NCBI RefSeq assembly: GCF_002498065.1
Contig: NZ_DAFZ01000040.1
Location: 27,088-91,087, forward strand
DNA from: Methanoculleus sp. UBA208
Lineage (GTDB): Archaea; Halobacteriota; Methanomicrobia; Methanomicrobiales; Methanoculleaceae
Length of the DNA stretch: 64,000 bases
Reading direction: 5' to 3'
Position 1 is the first letter of the stretch; the number at the start of each line of letters is the position of its first letter. The notes under the pieces were generated by a model. It saw only the letters and a list, made by a program, of their open reading frames with translations. It was not told where the DNA came from and did no database searches. A program made the position numbers and the translations under genes. Shown here in pieces: positions 1 to 9,079 of this stretch.

Positions 1-35
1 AGCGCTTTTTTCCCTCTCGCGCCGATAGAAGAGCC

Positions 36-404
36 ATGGACGTGACGGTCAGCGAACGGGACGATACGGCAATCGTATCGGTTGACGGCAGAATCGACGC
101 AGAATCGGCGGAACGCCTGGATACGGCACTTTCCGGGGCCCTGGCCCGGGGCGGGCGGCGGGTGCTCGTGAACCTGGAGAAGGCGGCCTACATGAGCAGC
201 AGCGGCCTCCGCGTGCTCCTCGGAAAACTCCGGGACCTCGCGGGAACGGATAAGGAGATGGCACTCTGCTCGCTCCAGCCCGACGTCTACCGGGTCTTCC
301 TGCTCGCGGGCGTCCATGAGGTCTTTCCTATCTACGTGGGCCTGGACGAGATCCTGGCCGCGGGCGAGCAGGATCGGGAGAAGAAGGAGAACGGGTCGCC
401 GTGA
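36..404 (+). CDS. STAS-domain protein (anti-sigma-factor-antagonist-like)
   Basis: This 122-residue protein is a single STAS domain. The motif SSSGLRVLL at residues 54-62 matches the phospho-acceptor loop of SpoIIAA-type antagonists (usually DSSGL), with Ser56 the likely phosphorylated residue. In bacteria such proteins bind an anti-sigma kinase. Archaea lack sigma factors, so here it more likely acts in a partner-switch with a HATPase-type kinase on another target; that role is inferred. The stop overlaps the start of the HEAT-repeat gene, so the two are probably co-translated. Its regulator genes, if linked, lie upstream of the window. Confidence 0.85.
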   Translation: MDVTVSERDDTAIVSVDGRIDAESAERLDTALSGALARGGRRVLVNLEKAAYMSSSGLRVLLGKLRDLAGTDKEMALCSLQPDVYRVFLLAGVHEVFPIYVGLDEILAAGEQDREKKENGSP

Positions 405-712
405 CGGACAGAACGAGTGCGCTGATCCGCATCCTCCGCGACGGCGGGAGCGCCGACCGGATGGCGGCGGCGGCGGACCTCGCCGCCCTCGGCCCGGCCG
501 CCCTTGCGCCCCTTCTTTCTGCGCTCGACGATCCCGACCCCCGCCTTCGGATGTGGGCGGCCTACACCCTCGGGATGATCGGGGACGCCGGAGCGGTCCC
601 GGCATTAATGCAGGCGCTCGAGGACACCGACCCTGGTGTCGCGAAGTGGGCGGCCGCCGCCCTCCGCCGCGTCCGGGACGCGGCCGGGGGATGCGGCTGC
701 CGGTTCTGCTGA
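401..712 (+). CDS. Small HEAT-repeat protein
   Basis: This 103-residue protein starts with GTG at 401, overlapping the TGA of the STAS gene by 4 nt. Helical repeats of the form DPDPRLRMWAAYTLGMIGD and DTDPGVAKWAAAALRRV are typical HEAT or PBS-lyase HEAT units, about two and a half of them. It is likely a protein-protein interaction scaffold. The C-terminus GCGCRFC carries three closely spaced cysteines, which could bind metal or form disulfides. Overlap with the STAS gene suggests a shared regulatory function; no enzyme activity is indicated. Confidence 0.8.
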   Translation: MTDRTSALIRILRDGGSADRMAAAADLAALGPAALAPLLSALDDPDPRLRMWAAYTLGMIGDAGAVPALMQALEDTDPGVAKWAAAALRRVRDAAGGCGCRFC

Positions 713-718
713 CCTCTT

Positions 719-1723
719 TTACCGGCGCCGGCCGGCGAGCGTCAGGGCGAACCCGGCCGCTGCTACGGTCAGGGCGACCGGGAGCGACGCAGCGGTCGGC
801 GTTGGGGTTGCCGGCTCCGTCGTCGCGGTCGGGACCGGTGTCGCCGTCTCCGTTGCCGTCGGTGCGGTCGTCGGCGGTGTTGTCGGTGTGGGGGTTGCCG
901 TCGGTGTGACCGTCGCGGTCGCGGTGGGCGTCGGTGTCGCGGTCGTATCCACCCCGACGCGATTCGCTACCGTGAACGTCACGGGTTCGGAGTCTGGAGC
1001 GTAGGCGTCGAACGCTGCCGGTGTTCTCCACGCGGCCCGGACCGAGTAGGTTCCCGGCTCACCGAGGCCGGAGAGCGGGAGTGCACCGGGCCTGCCGGTG
1101 TCGTCGGTGTAGAACCGGGTCGAACTGACGTTTAACCCCGCGAAGTTGAGCCCCCCAATGGCGGTCGTCTCCGCGCCGCCCGGCGTGGTGAGCACGAGGT
1201 CGATCGTCGCCGGGTAGACGCCGTCCGCCTGGTAGAACGCCCCGACGTCAGGGGCGACTACCCGGAACGCGATCCGGGTGTTCGGTGAAACCGTAAGCCC
1301 GGACAGGGGCTCGTTGTGGTAGGGGTTCGCGAGCACCACGTCGAGGAAGATCTCGGGCTCGCGGATCATGACCTGTGCTGTGTTGCCGTCCTCGGGGTTG
1401 AAGGCGTAGTAGGTCCCGTACTCCCCGCTTACGAGAAAGTCCTGCACATCGAAGCTGGTATCGTCGGTGACCGGGATGCTCTTCGTGACCCCCTGGTCGG
1501 GGTTGTCGTCCTGGTACTTCCGGAGCGTCGCAACAGGGTTATCCGTGGTTGCGTTGCGAAGCTGCGAAAGATCGAGCCCCTCTTCGTAGACGAAGATCGT
1601 ATCGTAGGGCTGGATATCGCTGATCGTCGGGCCGCGGGCTCCGGCCTGCCCCATGCAGAGGGCAAGGATACAGACGGCGAGGAGGACCGGGAGGCCCCGC
1701 CTGCGGATCCAATCAGGTGTCAT
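719..1723 (-). CDS. DUF3821-type S-layer/surface glycoprotein
   Basis: The start is placed at 1723, the ATG before a signal peptide (MTPDWIRRRGLPVLLAVCIL, cleaved near QAGA), giving 334 residues; in-frame codons further upstream do not look coding. The N-terminal part (ISDIQPYDTIFVYEEGLDL) resembles the DUF3821 domain of Methanomicrobiales surface proteins. A Thr/Pro-rich linker (TPTPTATATVTPT) precedes a terminal hydrophobic helix and an RRR tail, the layout of archaeosortase-type or membrane-anchored cell-surface proteins. It is expected to be exported, glycosylated and anchored in the envelope. A shorter protein with the same C-terminal design is at 6380-6919. Confidence 0.8.
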   Translation of the reverse strand: MTPDWIRRRGLPVLLAVCILALCMGQAGARGPTISDIQPYDTIFVYEEGLDLSQLRNATTDNPVATLRKYQDDNPDQGVTKSIPVTDDTSFDVQDFLVSGEYGTYYAFNPEDGNTAQVMIREPEIFLDVVLANPYHNEPLSGLTVSPNTRIAFRVVAPDVGAFYQADGVYPATIDLVLTTPGGAETTAIGGLNFAGLNVSSTRFYTDDTGRPGALPLSGLGEPGTYSVRAAWRTPAAFDAYAPDSEPVTFTVANRVGVDTTATPTPTATATVTPTATPTPTTPPTTAPTATETATPVPTATTEPATPTPTAASLPVALTVAAAGFALTLAGRRR

Positions 1724-1919
1724 GACATCCCGTGTGCTGATTCTGTTGATATAGATTCTGTGGTCCCGCGAGCCCCCCCTCCGTCGCGCCCGGGCATGGA
1801 GCGGCAGGGATCGGCCTGCAAAGGCCTGGCGATGCAAGGTGGCCCGGTTTTTGCCATACATCCTGAAATCCGCCGCAATTCGTTTCCTTATGCTTAAATA
1901 ATCTCTTCTCCAAATTCTG

Positions 1920-3431
1920 ATGATGAACAAGGTCGCCGTTATCATTGTATCGCTCCTCGTCTTCTTCGCGGTCCTTGCGATCCCTGTCGACCCCGGCCTT
2001 CTTGCGCCCGAAGCGAAGTCCGTTGCGGCAGTGACCGTCCTTATGGTCCTCTTCTGGGTCACGGGTGTCATACCCCTTGAGGCGACCGCCCTGCTCCCGC
2101 TGGTCCTCTTCCCGGCACTCGGGATCCTCTCCCCGGCGCAGGTGGCAAAATCCTATGGCGACCAGGTGATCTTCCTCTTCCTCGGCGGGTTTATCATCGC
2201 GATGTCGATGCAGCGGTGGGGCCTGCACCGGCGCATCGCTCTGCATATCATCCGGATCGTCGGGACGAGCCCGAGACGCCTGGTGCTCGGGTTCATGATC
2301 GCCACCGCGTTCCTCTCGATGTGGATCTCGAACACCGCAACGGCGATGATGATGATCCCGATCGCGGTCGCGATCATCCTGACGATCATGCCCGGGACCG
2401 ATAAAGCCCTTGAAAGCCTCGAGGGAAAAGAGCAGACGCTCGCCCGATGCCTGATCATCTCCATCCCCTACGCCGCGACCATCGGGGGGATCGCCACGAT
2501 CATCGGCACGCCCCCGAACGGGATCTTCATCTCCCAGCTCGCGACGATCTTTCCGGACGCGCCCTCCATCGACTTCTTCACCTGGATGAAGTTCGGCGTC
2601 CCGTTCGCCGCCGTATTCCTCGTCATTGCCTGGATCTGGCTCATCGAGGGCCCTTACCGCCAGATGGGGGCAACCCTCCCGAGCGCCCGGGGGATCATCC
2701 GGGAGGAGCTCGCGAAACTCGGCCCGATCTCCCCCGGGGAGCGGTGGACGCTCATCGTCTTCACCCTGACCGCCCTCGCCTGGATATTTGCGCAGACAAA
2801 GAATATCGGCGGGTTCGTCATCCCGGGCCTGGACGTGTTCTTCCCCGGGATCAAGGACTCCACCATCGCGATCTTCGGGGCGCTCCTTCTCTTCCTCCTC
2901 CCGGTCGACCGTAAGGAGGGCATCTTCACGATGGACTGGGAATGGGCGGTGAAGATCCCCTGGGGCATCCTCCTCCTCTTCGGCGGCGGCATCGCCCTCT
3001 CGAACGGGTTCCTCGAGAGCGGGCTTGCCGCGGCGATCGTCGAGTCCCTCACCCTCATCCACGGGCTCCCGATAGTCCTCCTGCTCCTCATCGTGGCGCT
3101 GGGGATCGTGTTTGCAGGGGAGATCGCCTCGAACACCGCCATAGCCGCCATCCTGATGCCGATCATGGCGGTCACGGCCGTCAGCATGGGGGTCAACCCG
3201 ATCGTCCTGATGATGACCGCCGCGGTCTGTGCATCGATCGGGTTCATGCTCCCGGTCGCCACGCCGCCGAACGCCGTCGCCTACGGGAGCGGCTACATCG
3301 AAGCGAAAGACCTTCTCCGGTCCGGTTGGGCGCTCGATATCATCGGCGTCGCGCTCTGGATGATCTGCCTCTACACGATCGTCTTCTGGGCGCTCGGGCT
3401 TCCTCTCGACCTTCCCGCCTGGGCGCTCTGA
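1920..3431 (+). CDS. SLC13/DASS-family anion:Na+ symporter
   Basis: This 503-residue polytopic membrane protein belongs to the divalent-anion:sodium symporter family (dicarboxylate, sulfate or phosphate). The two inverted SNT signatures are visible: SNTATAMMMIPIA in the first half and ASNTAIAAILMPI in the second. The length and roughly 12 hydrophobic segments fit the family. The substrate cannot be read from sequence; dicarboxylate or sulfate are likeliest. A TATA-like stretch (gcttaaataatc) lies about 25 bases before the ATG, in the divergent region shared with the surface glycoprotein gene. It stands alone. Confidence 0.88.
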   Translation: MMNKVAVIIVSLLVFFAVLAIPVDPGLLAPEAKSVAAVTVLMVLFWVTGVIPLEATALLPLVLFPALGILSPAQVAKSYGDQVIFLFLGGFIIAMSMQRWGLHRRIALHIIRIVGTSPRRLVLGFMIATAFLSMWISNTATAMMMIPIAVAIILTIMPGTDKALESLEGKEQTLARCLIISIPYAATIGGIATIIGTPPNGIFISQLATIFPDAPSIDFFTWMKFGVPFAAVFLVIAWIWLIEGPYRQMGATLPSARGIIREELAKLGPISPGERWTLIVFTLTALAWIFAQTKNIGGFVIPGLDVFFPGIKDSTIAIFGALLLFLLPVDRKEGIFTMDWEWAVKIPWGILLLFGGGIALSNGFLESGLAAAIVESLTLIHGLPIVLLLLIVALGIVFAGEIASNTAIAAILMPIMAVTAVSMGVNPIVLMMTAAVCASIGFMLPVATPPNAVAYGSGYIEAKDLLRSGWALDIIGVALWMICLYTIVFWALGLPLDLPAWAL

Positions 3432-3474
3432 TCCCCCCGGCACCTATTTTATCCCGTGCGTCTATCCCGGCCGG

Positions 3475-4830
3475 ATGACAGGCAACAGATATCATGACCC
3501 GGCGGTCGAGACGCTTGCGCGATCGGATCTGGATACGCTGATCGACGAGCGGATCCGTTTGACCGTCCGGTATGCAGTGGAGCATTCGCCCTTCTACCGC
3601 CGGTGGTTCGAGCGGCACAACATCCGCCCGGAGGCTATCCGGGAGCACGAGGATCTCCGCGATCTGCCCATCATCTCCGGGGCGACGATCCGGCGATACC
3701 AGCCCCCGCACGAGCAGGAGTTCTGCTTCAAGAGCGTCCCCTGGGAGGCGGTCTTCACGGTCAACGAGACCTCCGGGACGAGCGGTATCCCGAAGAGTTT
3801 CTTCCTCACCTGGGAGGACTGGGAGCGGTATGCGGAGAAGTACGCCCGGCTCTTTGTCTCGCAGGGGTTCGAGGCCGGCGACCGGGTGGTGGTCTGCGCC
3901 TCCTACGGGATGAACGTCGGCGCGAACACCATGACCCTCGCCGCCCGCGACATCGGGATGGCGATCGTCCCGGAGGGGAAGTGCACCTTCCCGGTCAGGG
4001 TGATGGCGCAGTACCGCCCGACGGCGTTGATCGGGAGCGTCTTCAAACTTCTGCGGCTCGCCCGCAGGATGGAGGCGGAAGGGCACCCACCGCAGGACGC
4101 GGGGGTGAAGCGCCTCGTCGTCGGGGGCGAGAGTTTCGCCCCGGAATCGAGGCGCTACCTGGAGGTGGTCTGGGGATGTCCGGTCTACAACTCCTACGGG
4201 AGCACCGAGGGGACGATGTGCGGCGAGTGCACCCGCCAGGCGGGGCTCCATGTCCCCGAGGATCTGGTTCACTTCGACCTCTACGACCCCGGGATGAACC
4301 GGTTCGTCAATGACGGCGAGACGGGGCGGCTGGTCTACACGACGCTCCTTGCGCCGGGCAAGAGGGCGGGGACGCTTCTCATCAACTACGACACGGAGGA
4401 TACCTGCTCGGTCGTCTCCCGGGAGCGGTGCAGGTGCGGGCGGACGCACATGCGGATCGCCTCCCCCCGGCGCGAGGCGGAGACGGTCCGGATCGGGGAT
4501 ATCGCGCTCAACCGGGTGGACGTGGAGGCGGCGGTCTTTGCGCCCGAAAACATGGCTCACCTGAACGGGGAGTACGAGGCGTTCGTCTACGGCGGTGACG
4601 AGGCCGGGGAGACCGTTCTCCGGGTGAGCGTGGAGTGCCTCGATCCCGCCCGCGTCGATGCGGGCGAGGTTGGGGAGACGTTCCTTACCGCCCTTTTGCG
4701 GTCGGTTCCGGCCCTTTCGGCGGCATACGAGGACGGCTCTCTCCAGATCCTCTGCACCGTCACGCCGCCGGGAGGGCTCGAACTCCACCGGGCGCCCGGC
4801 CGGCCGAAGCGGATCGTGGACCGGCGGTAG
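3475..4830 (+). CDS. Coenzyme F390 synthetase-type adenylate-forming ligase
   Basis: This 451-residue enzyme belongs to the phenylacetate-CoA ligase (PaaK)-like adenylating superfamily. The AMP-binding motif TSGTSGIPK is at residues 99-107 and a second signature NSYGSTEGT follows. Cys-rich CRCGRTH lies before the C-terminal domain. In methanogens this subgroup includes F390 synthetase, which adenylylates or guanylylates coenzyme F420 under oxidative stress; that specific assignment rests on family resemblance, and an aryl/acyl-CoA ligase is the alternative. It follows the anion transporter by 43 bases and may be co-transcribed. Confidence 0.75.
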   Translation: MTGNRYHDPAVETLARSDLDTLIDERIRLTVRYAVEHSPFYRRWFERHNIRPEAIREHEDLRDLPIISGATIRRYQPPHEQEFCFKSVPWEAVFTVNETSGTSGIPKSFFLTWEDWERYAEKYARLFVSQGFEAGDRVVVCASYGMNVGANTMTLAARDIGMAIVPEGKCTFPVRVMAQYRPTALIGSVFKLLRLARRMEAEGHPPQDAGVKRLVVGGESFAPESRRYLEVVWGCPVYNSYGSTEGTMCGECTRQAGLHVPEDLVHFDLYDPGMNRFVNDGETGRLVYTTLLAPGKRAGTLLINYDTEDTCSVVSRERCRCGRTHMRIASPRREAETVRIGDIALNRVDVEAAVFAPENMAHLNGEYEAFVYGGDEAGETVLRVSVECLDPARVDAGEVGETFLTALLRSVPALSAAYEDGSLQILCTVTPPGGLELHRAPGRPKRIVDRR

Positions 4831-4922
4831 GGTGCGGAGGGTGAGGAAGGACTCTGTTGCGGCAGGAGGTTGAGATAGCGAAACGAATAATAGGGTAGAT
4901 GAGAGAGAACCATGTGAGAGCG

Positions 4923-5057
4923 ATGGCCAAGAAAAGGATCTACAACCCCGTTACAGGGAAGTACTATGAGTTAAGGCAAAGGTCGTCTGTTAACGGGGAG
5001 ACAGGGCAGATCAAGGGTTTGTGGAGCTCCAAGAGGAAGGCTGGAAAGCGAGCCTGA
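4923..5057 (+). CDS. Small basic protein upstream of a PIN-domain gene
   Basis: A 44-residue ORF begins MAKKRIYNPVTGKYYELRQR and ends in a Lys/Arg-rich tail (SSKRKAGKRA). It is too short for most gene finders but has convincing protein-like composition. Its stop at 5055-5057 sits in the Shine-Dalgarno sequence (gaggagga) of the PIN-domain gene that follows, so the two appear translationally coupled. That layout is typical of toxin-antitoxin pairs, although the protein is basic and lacks an obvious DNA-binding or toxin-neutralising fold. Function unknown. Confidence 0.6.
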   Translation: MAKKRIYNPVTGKYYELRQRSSVNGETGQIKGLWSSKRKAGKRA

Positions 5058-5069
5058 GGAGGAATCACA

Positions 5070-5765
5070 ATCGTCCAACACACCTGGTGCATCGACACGA
5101 ATATCCTTGCCCCCTGGGCAATGCACAACAGTGGTGTTTTAACTCTTTTTTGCGATCGATACGGGTTATCCGAAGAGTTCAAAGAGGTTTACCTGGCCAG
5201 ATATTCGCAGTCGATATCGTTCATTGACGAGGTCATCTCACAACGGCATAGAAAACCTCTTTGTGACTTTTATATCTCGTATCTCGCCTTAAACGAGCTT
5301 TTTTCTGCCATACGAGATGAACTACGGACGATAATCCTTTTTAAAAACGGCCTGCCCATCTCCCGCTGGCGTGACGGGAGAAATTTCCCTGAGATTCCTG
5401 ATGAATGTACGGAAGCTATCTATGCAAAGATCGAGAGTACGTTCGATGTATTGTTTGAAAATGGGGCAATCGTGCCACTTTCAGATGAGCCTGGAGAAAA
5501 CGGAGATAACTTCTCCGAGATATTCGCGTGGCTGATCTTCAGCAGTAAGGGGATTGAAACCCAGGATGCAATTCTGTTAACAACTGCAATCCTTGTCCGG
5601 GCAGAGTGTTTTGTCACCAAAGATGATAAACTGCGCAGAGAAGTTAGAGATACTCTTAAACAGCGGTACAATCTCGAGTTGCTTCAGCCGGGATCTGCGT
5701 TGAGCAGATTAAGAAGCATGAGGAAAAGGGGAAGTTTCTACACAAAGCACCTCTCCTACCGCTAA
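5070..5765 (+). CDS. PIN-domain ribonuclease-like protein with an apparent ATC start
   Basis: The reading frame is open from 5058, but its first ATG (5121) would remove the PIN signature. Starting at ATC 5070 gives 231 residues beginning IVQHTWCIDTNIL, with GGAGG at 5058-5062 correctly spaced. Candidate metal ligands are Asp9, Glu76, Asp166 (ETQDAILL) and Asp185 (VTKDDKL), the usual acidic set of PIN nucleases. PIN proteins are often toxins of VapBC-type modules; the 44-residue gene before it is the only candidate partner. The region is clearly richer in A/T than its surroundings, suggesting acquisition. Either ATC serves as a start, or the start has been lost by mutation or sequence error. 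Confidence 0.7.
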   Translation: MVQHTWCIDTNILAPWAMHNSGVLTLFCDRYGLSEEFKEVYLARYSQSISFIDEVISQRHRKPLCDFYISYLALNELFSAIRDELRTIILFKNGLPISRWRDGRNFPEIPDECTEAIYAKIESTFDVLFENGAIVPLSDEPGENGDNFSEIFAWLIFSSKGIETQDAILLTTAILVRAECFVTKDDKLRREVRDTLKQRYNLELLQPGSALSRLRSMRKRGSFYTKHLSYR

Positions 5766-5874
5766 TCATAAGCCTGCGGTTTTGGGTGCAAAGACGCGCC
5801 AGGGCTTTAACCCGCGACAGTCATGGTGACCCGGGCTCGCGCGAGGCGCGAAGAACGCGAAGTTCGGTAAAATG

Positions 5875-6232
5875 GGCTCTGTTAAAACCCTGTTCCGATC
5901 TTCATCCGTTCCCTGATGCGGGTGGTGCCACACCAGGCCTGTCCCCGGGCCGACCTTTTTTCTCGAGCATGTCCTCATGTCGTGGACCGTGGTGGCGGCT
6001 CGCGGGGAGGGGGTCTCCCCCCCCTGTCTCCACGTTGTAATGGATCTCTGTAACCCCCACCACCCGCGCTTCGCGCTCCTCCCGCCCCCAGGGGGGCGGG
6101 CAGTCATGGCGATATGCGACTGGCCGAAGGGCAGGAGTTCAAGCACCGCCAGGTGCGCAACCCGGTGGAAAGCCGTCCCTCTGAGTTACCCCCGACTGCA
6201 GCCGTCTGGAGCAAGGGGGCTTCAACAAGGCC
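5875..6232 (+). mobile_element. MITE-like element, copy A
   Basis: A 358-bp non-coding element is bounded by ggctctgttaaaa at the left and ttcaacaaggcc at the right, which are imperfect terminal inverted repeats (consensus GGCYYTGTTGAAA). A second copy lies in opposite orientation at 37184-37584 and matches over most of its length, for example around cacgttgtaatggatctctg and gcgcttcgcgctcctcccgc. No transposase is encoded. The ends resemble those of IS6-family elements, so a non-autonomous derivative is likely; this is inferred from the termini alone. Confidence 0.65.
6116..6156 (+). repeat. 41-nt dispersed palindromic repeat, unit 1
   Basis: Lies inside MITE copy A. It shares length and pattern (gcgactg...caggag...agcaccg..aggtgc) with units at 29064-29104 and 29139-29179. 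The 3' half contains the inverted motif GCACC..GGTGC. Confidence 0.55.
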
Positions 6233-6253
6233 GTAAAAAGGTGTATAACTCTC

Positions 6254-6325
6254 CTTCGCGGCTTCGCGTTCTTCGCGTGAGACCGTTTCACTATCCTTAC
6301 AATCCACTCACGCGAAGCCGCGAAG
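6254..6325. repeat. Long hairpin downstream of the 6380-6919 gene
   Basis: cttcgcgtgag (6271-6281) pairs perfectly with ctcacgcgaag (6307-6317), and cttcgcgg (6254-6261) with ccgcgaag (6318-6325), giving a 19-bp stem with a 9-nt bulge. It lies just past the 3' end of the minus-strand gene and could terminate its transcript or be a REP-like sequence. Related cgcgaagaacg strings occur near 5850 and 56030. The whole stretch 5766-6379 (614 bp) holds no gene, only this hairpin and MITE copy A. Confidence 0.55.
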
Positions 6326-6379
6326 AGCGATGGGCATAGGCAACTCGCCTTCGCACCTTCGGTGCTCCCACTTCGGCCC

Positions 6380-6919
6380 CTACCGCCGCCGCACCAGGTA
6401 GCCGGCCAGCCCTGCCGCGAGGGCCGCCGCCGCGGGGAGAGCGGGTCCCGTCGCGGTCGGCGTGGGGGTCGTCGGCATCGTCGTCGGCGGCGTGGTGGCG
6501 GTCGGGGTTACCGTCGCTGTCGGGGCAGTCGCCGCCGCCTCGACGACGGTGAAGGTGGTGCTTGCGGTGGCGTCGCCCTCGACCAACTCCACGATCACGC
6601 TGTAAACGCCTGGCTCGAACCCGGTTGTGTCGACCTCAAACGACCAGGTGTTCGCGGTGGCGTTTCCCTCCTGCACGACGGCCGTTCCCGACGTGCCTCC
6701 CTGCACCGAGGCGTTCCCCGGCCCGAACCCGACCGGCGTCACCTCAACGAGCAGGCGGTTGCCGGGGGCGAGGTTCGTCGTCCCGCCGATGGTTACCGTC
6801 TCTCCGGCGGCGACCATACCTATCTCGTTGATGCCCGTCTGCTGTGCGGCGACAGTGCCGCAAACCCATGCCGCGAGCACGAGCGCGGCCGCGATTCCGG
6901 CAAGTCTTCTAACATTCAT
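6380..6919 (-). CDS. Secreted surface protein with C-terminal anchor
   Basis: This 179-residue protein has a signal peptide (MNVRRLAGIAAALVLAAWV, cleaved near TVAAQ), a beta-rich domain of about 100 residues (TVTIGGTTNLAPGNRLLVEV, then FEPGVYSVIVEL), a Thr/Pro linker (TPTATTPPTTMPTTP) and a short hydrophobic helix ending VRRR. The architecture matches the 719-1723 surface protein, suggesting the same export and anchoring route. The folded domain resembles the repeat units found in DUF3821-type Methanomicrobiales proteins. No enzymatic residues are evident. Confidence 0.75.
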   Translation of the reverse strand: MNVRRLAGIAAALVLAAWVCGTVAAQQTGINEIGMVAAGETVTIGGTTNLAPGNRLLVEVTPVGFGPGNASVQGGTSGTAVVQEGNATANTWSFEVDTTGFEPGVYSVIVELVEGDATASTTFTVVEAAATAPTATVTPTATTPPTTMPTTPTPTATGPALPAAAALAAGLAGYLVRRR

Positions 6920-7073
6920 ACGTTCACCTCACCTCTCCTTCCCGCACGGTGGGATAAGAAACTACCCGAGCCCCGTCATCCGGCCTGACGTCCTTCCTTC
7001 CGGGGAAAACCCGCCTGTTTTTTCTCCCCTGCGGTGCAACAATGGTCACTATCCTTCTGACCGGGTGCAGACA

Positions 7074-8718
7074 ATGCTCGAAGACCAACAATGGCAACCG
7101 GTGCCGGGAACCGCCGGCGCCGAGATCTACCCCTTCCTCCGGAAACCGGACGTCACCTGTTCGAACGCCTACCTCATCCGGACACCCGGCGAGATCCTGC
7201 TCGTCGATACCGGAGCTGAGCCCGGGCAGATGGACCGGATCATGGCGCTCGTGGAAGATCTCCTCAGGGAAGCCCCGCGGCCGGTCCTCCTCTTCCTCAC
7301 CCACTGCCACGCCGACCACTGCTACCAGGCCGTCCGGGACCGGCGGTTCCGGTCTCTCCCGCACCTCTGCGTCGCCATAGAGGAGGAGGGCGCCCGGGCG
7401 CTCGAGGCCGGCGATGCGGCCCGGACGGTTGCGGATCTCATGGGGTGGGAGGTCGAGCCGCTCCCGGTCGGTCTCCCCCTTCTTGCCGCCCGCGACCGCG
7501 AGGCCCTGGGGACGGATGGCGGCATCGTCCTTCACCGGCAGCGGATCCCGCTCCGTTCCGGGGATGTAGTTTCGGTCTACCACACCCCCGGGCACACGCA
7601 CGACAGCATCTGCATCCGTCTCGGCGGTTGCCTCTTCATCGGCGACCTCCTCTTCTCCGCGAGCCCCGGGATCGCCGGGCTTGCCGGCTGGGACCAGCCG
7701 GCGTTGCTTGAGTCCGTAGGAAGGGTCCGGTGGATCCTCGCCCACGAACCCGTGAGCCTCTGCTGCCCGGGCCACGGCAGGGGGATCCCTGCCGCGGCGA
7801 TGCCGGCGCTCCTCGACCGGCTGCAGGGGGAGGCGGAGAAGATGGCTGATATCGGCACCTTCGACCGGGAACGGCTCGCCGACTTCCCTGGAGCACGCCG
7901 TCGACCTGCTCCAGGAGGCCAACCGAACCTTTGCCGTGCTCGCGGGGCGCCTCTACACCCTCGCCTACCGCCTCGACGACCTCGGCGAGGCCGAAGAGGC
8001 CCGGCGCTACCTGGAACTCCTGGAATCCGACCAGATTGACGGGTTTCTTGCCGATTTTTCACGGTTCGCCGACGAATTCAACGCCGGGGAGAAGTTCGAG
8101 GTCCAGCTGGTCCTCAAGGCCGTCCAGGTGATCCCGCGGATCGAGGCCCACTTTGCGGGAGACCGGCTGGACCACGTCGTCGACGCGTCGCTCCTCCGCC
8201 GGGCCGGCCGCCTCCTCACCGACTTCATGAACACGATCATGGGCTACCGGGACATCGCGCACCTCTCCGCCGCCGACCTCCCGACGGTGCTCCACGGCCT
8301 CGTGGCCGGTCTCCTGGCGTGTCCGTTCTCTGATGAGGCGTTCATCGATTCGGCGGACGACCCGGCGGCATACCGGGTGGAACTCGTCTCCCGGCTCGCC
8401 TACCTCCCGCTCTTTGAGGGCGTCGATTTCGTTGTCGACGCCGGAGCCCCTCTCCCGCCGGTGCTGATCGACCGGGAACGGTTCTGCGACGAAGTCACCG
8501 GCGTTCTCGAGGATATGGCAGCCGCCGGCGCACGGGAGATCCGGCTCGGCCTCCGGCGCGAGGGAGATGCGGTCGGTCTCCTGATCCGGAGTTCCGGCCC
8601 TCTCTCCCCACGGAGGCTCCGGTTCTACCGGCGGAAGTTCGGGCTCTCGGGGGCGTCGCTTGCGATTCCCGGGGACGGTGCCGGCCTTCTCCTCCTTTTT
8701 GAGCCCGTGTCCTCCTGA
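7074..8718 (+). pseudogene. Metallo-beta-lactamase/sensor-like fusion, interrupted by a frameshift
   Basis: The ATG at 7074 opens an MBL-fold domain with THCHADH at residues 76-82, PGHTHD at 172-177 and the metal-ligand Asp191. At about 7887 the frame must move by one base: reading ttc-(c)-ctg gives a continuous protein into the frame ending at 8718 (LEHAVDLLQEANRTFAVLAG onward). The second part of about 275 residues has a helical segment followed by a degenerate histidine-kinase ATPase-like region (PPVLIDRERFCDEVTGVLED). The intact product would be about 547 residues, probably a redox- or ligand-sensing flavoprotein-type MBL linked to signalling. The shift may be an inactivating mutation, an assembly error, or recoding. 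Confidence 0.7.
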
Positions 8719-8797
8719 CCCCGTGTGCCGGTGCCCGGGGCAAACTACTTACCTCCGGGGCCGGAGTCAGGGTGATGGTAACAGAAGGAGGCTTCCG

Positions 8798-9079
8798 ATG
8801 GCGATGCAGCACGTGCCTGGAGTTGACCGCGGCAGGGTGATTCTCTATGCTCTGAGCACCTGCGGCTGGTGCGCGCGGACAAAACAGCTCCTCACCGACC
8901 TCGGCGTCGGGTTCTCGTATGTCTACGTGGACCTGCTCGCGGGCGAGGAGCGTGATCGCGTGATCCGGGAAGTCGAACGCTGGAATCCCCGGCTCTCGTT
9001 CCCGACCGTCGTCATCGACGACGCAAAGGTGATCGTGGGGTTCCGGGAAGACGAGATCCGGGAGGCGGTCGGTGTCTGA
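8798..9079 (+). CDS. Glutaredoxin-like protein
   Basis: Start chosen at ATG 8798, preceded by gaaggagg. The 93-residue thioredoxin-fold protein has the active-site motif CGWC at residues 22-25 and the conserved SFPTVVIDD (cis-Pro) segment. It should catalyse thiol-disulfide exchange in the cytoplasm. Its last codons overlap the start of the ferredoxin-thioredoxin-reductase gene by 8 nt, strongly suggesting that the reductase supplies its electrons. Methanogens commonly lack NADPH-dependent glutathione systems, so the FTR link is the plausible reduction route. Confidence 0.88.
   Translation: MAMQHVPGVDRGRVILYALSTCGWCARTKQLLTDLGVGFSYVYVDLLAGEERDRVIREVERWNPRLSFPTVVIDDAKVIVGFREDEIREAVGV

Noticed and set aside
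1713..3443. Long minus-strand ORF opposite the SLC13 gene
   Set aside because: Its product is low-complexity Asp/Arg/Glu-rich, the usual shadow of a high-GC gene, and the plus strand encodes a clear transporter.
4923..5765. Classic VapBC toxin-antitoxin pair
   Set aside because: The PIN protein fits VapC, but the upstream protein is basic and lacks an AbrB, RHH or PHD-type fold, so the pair name is not justified.
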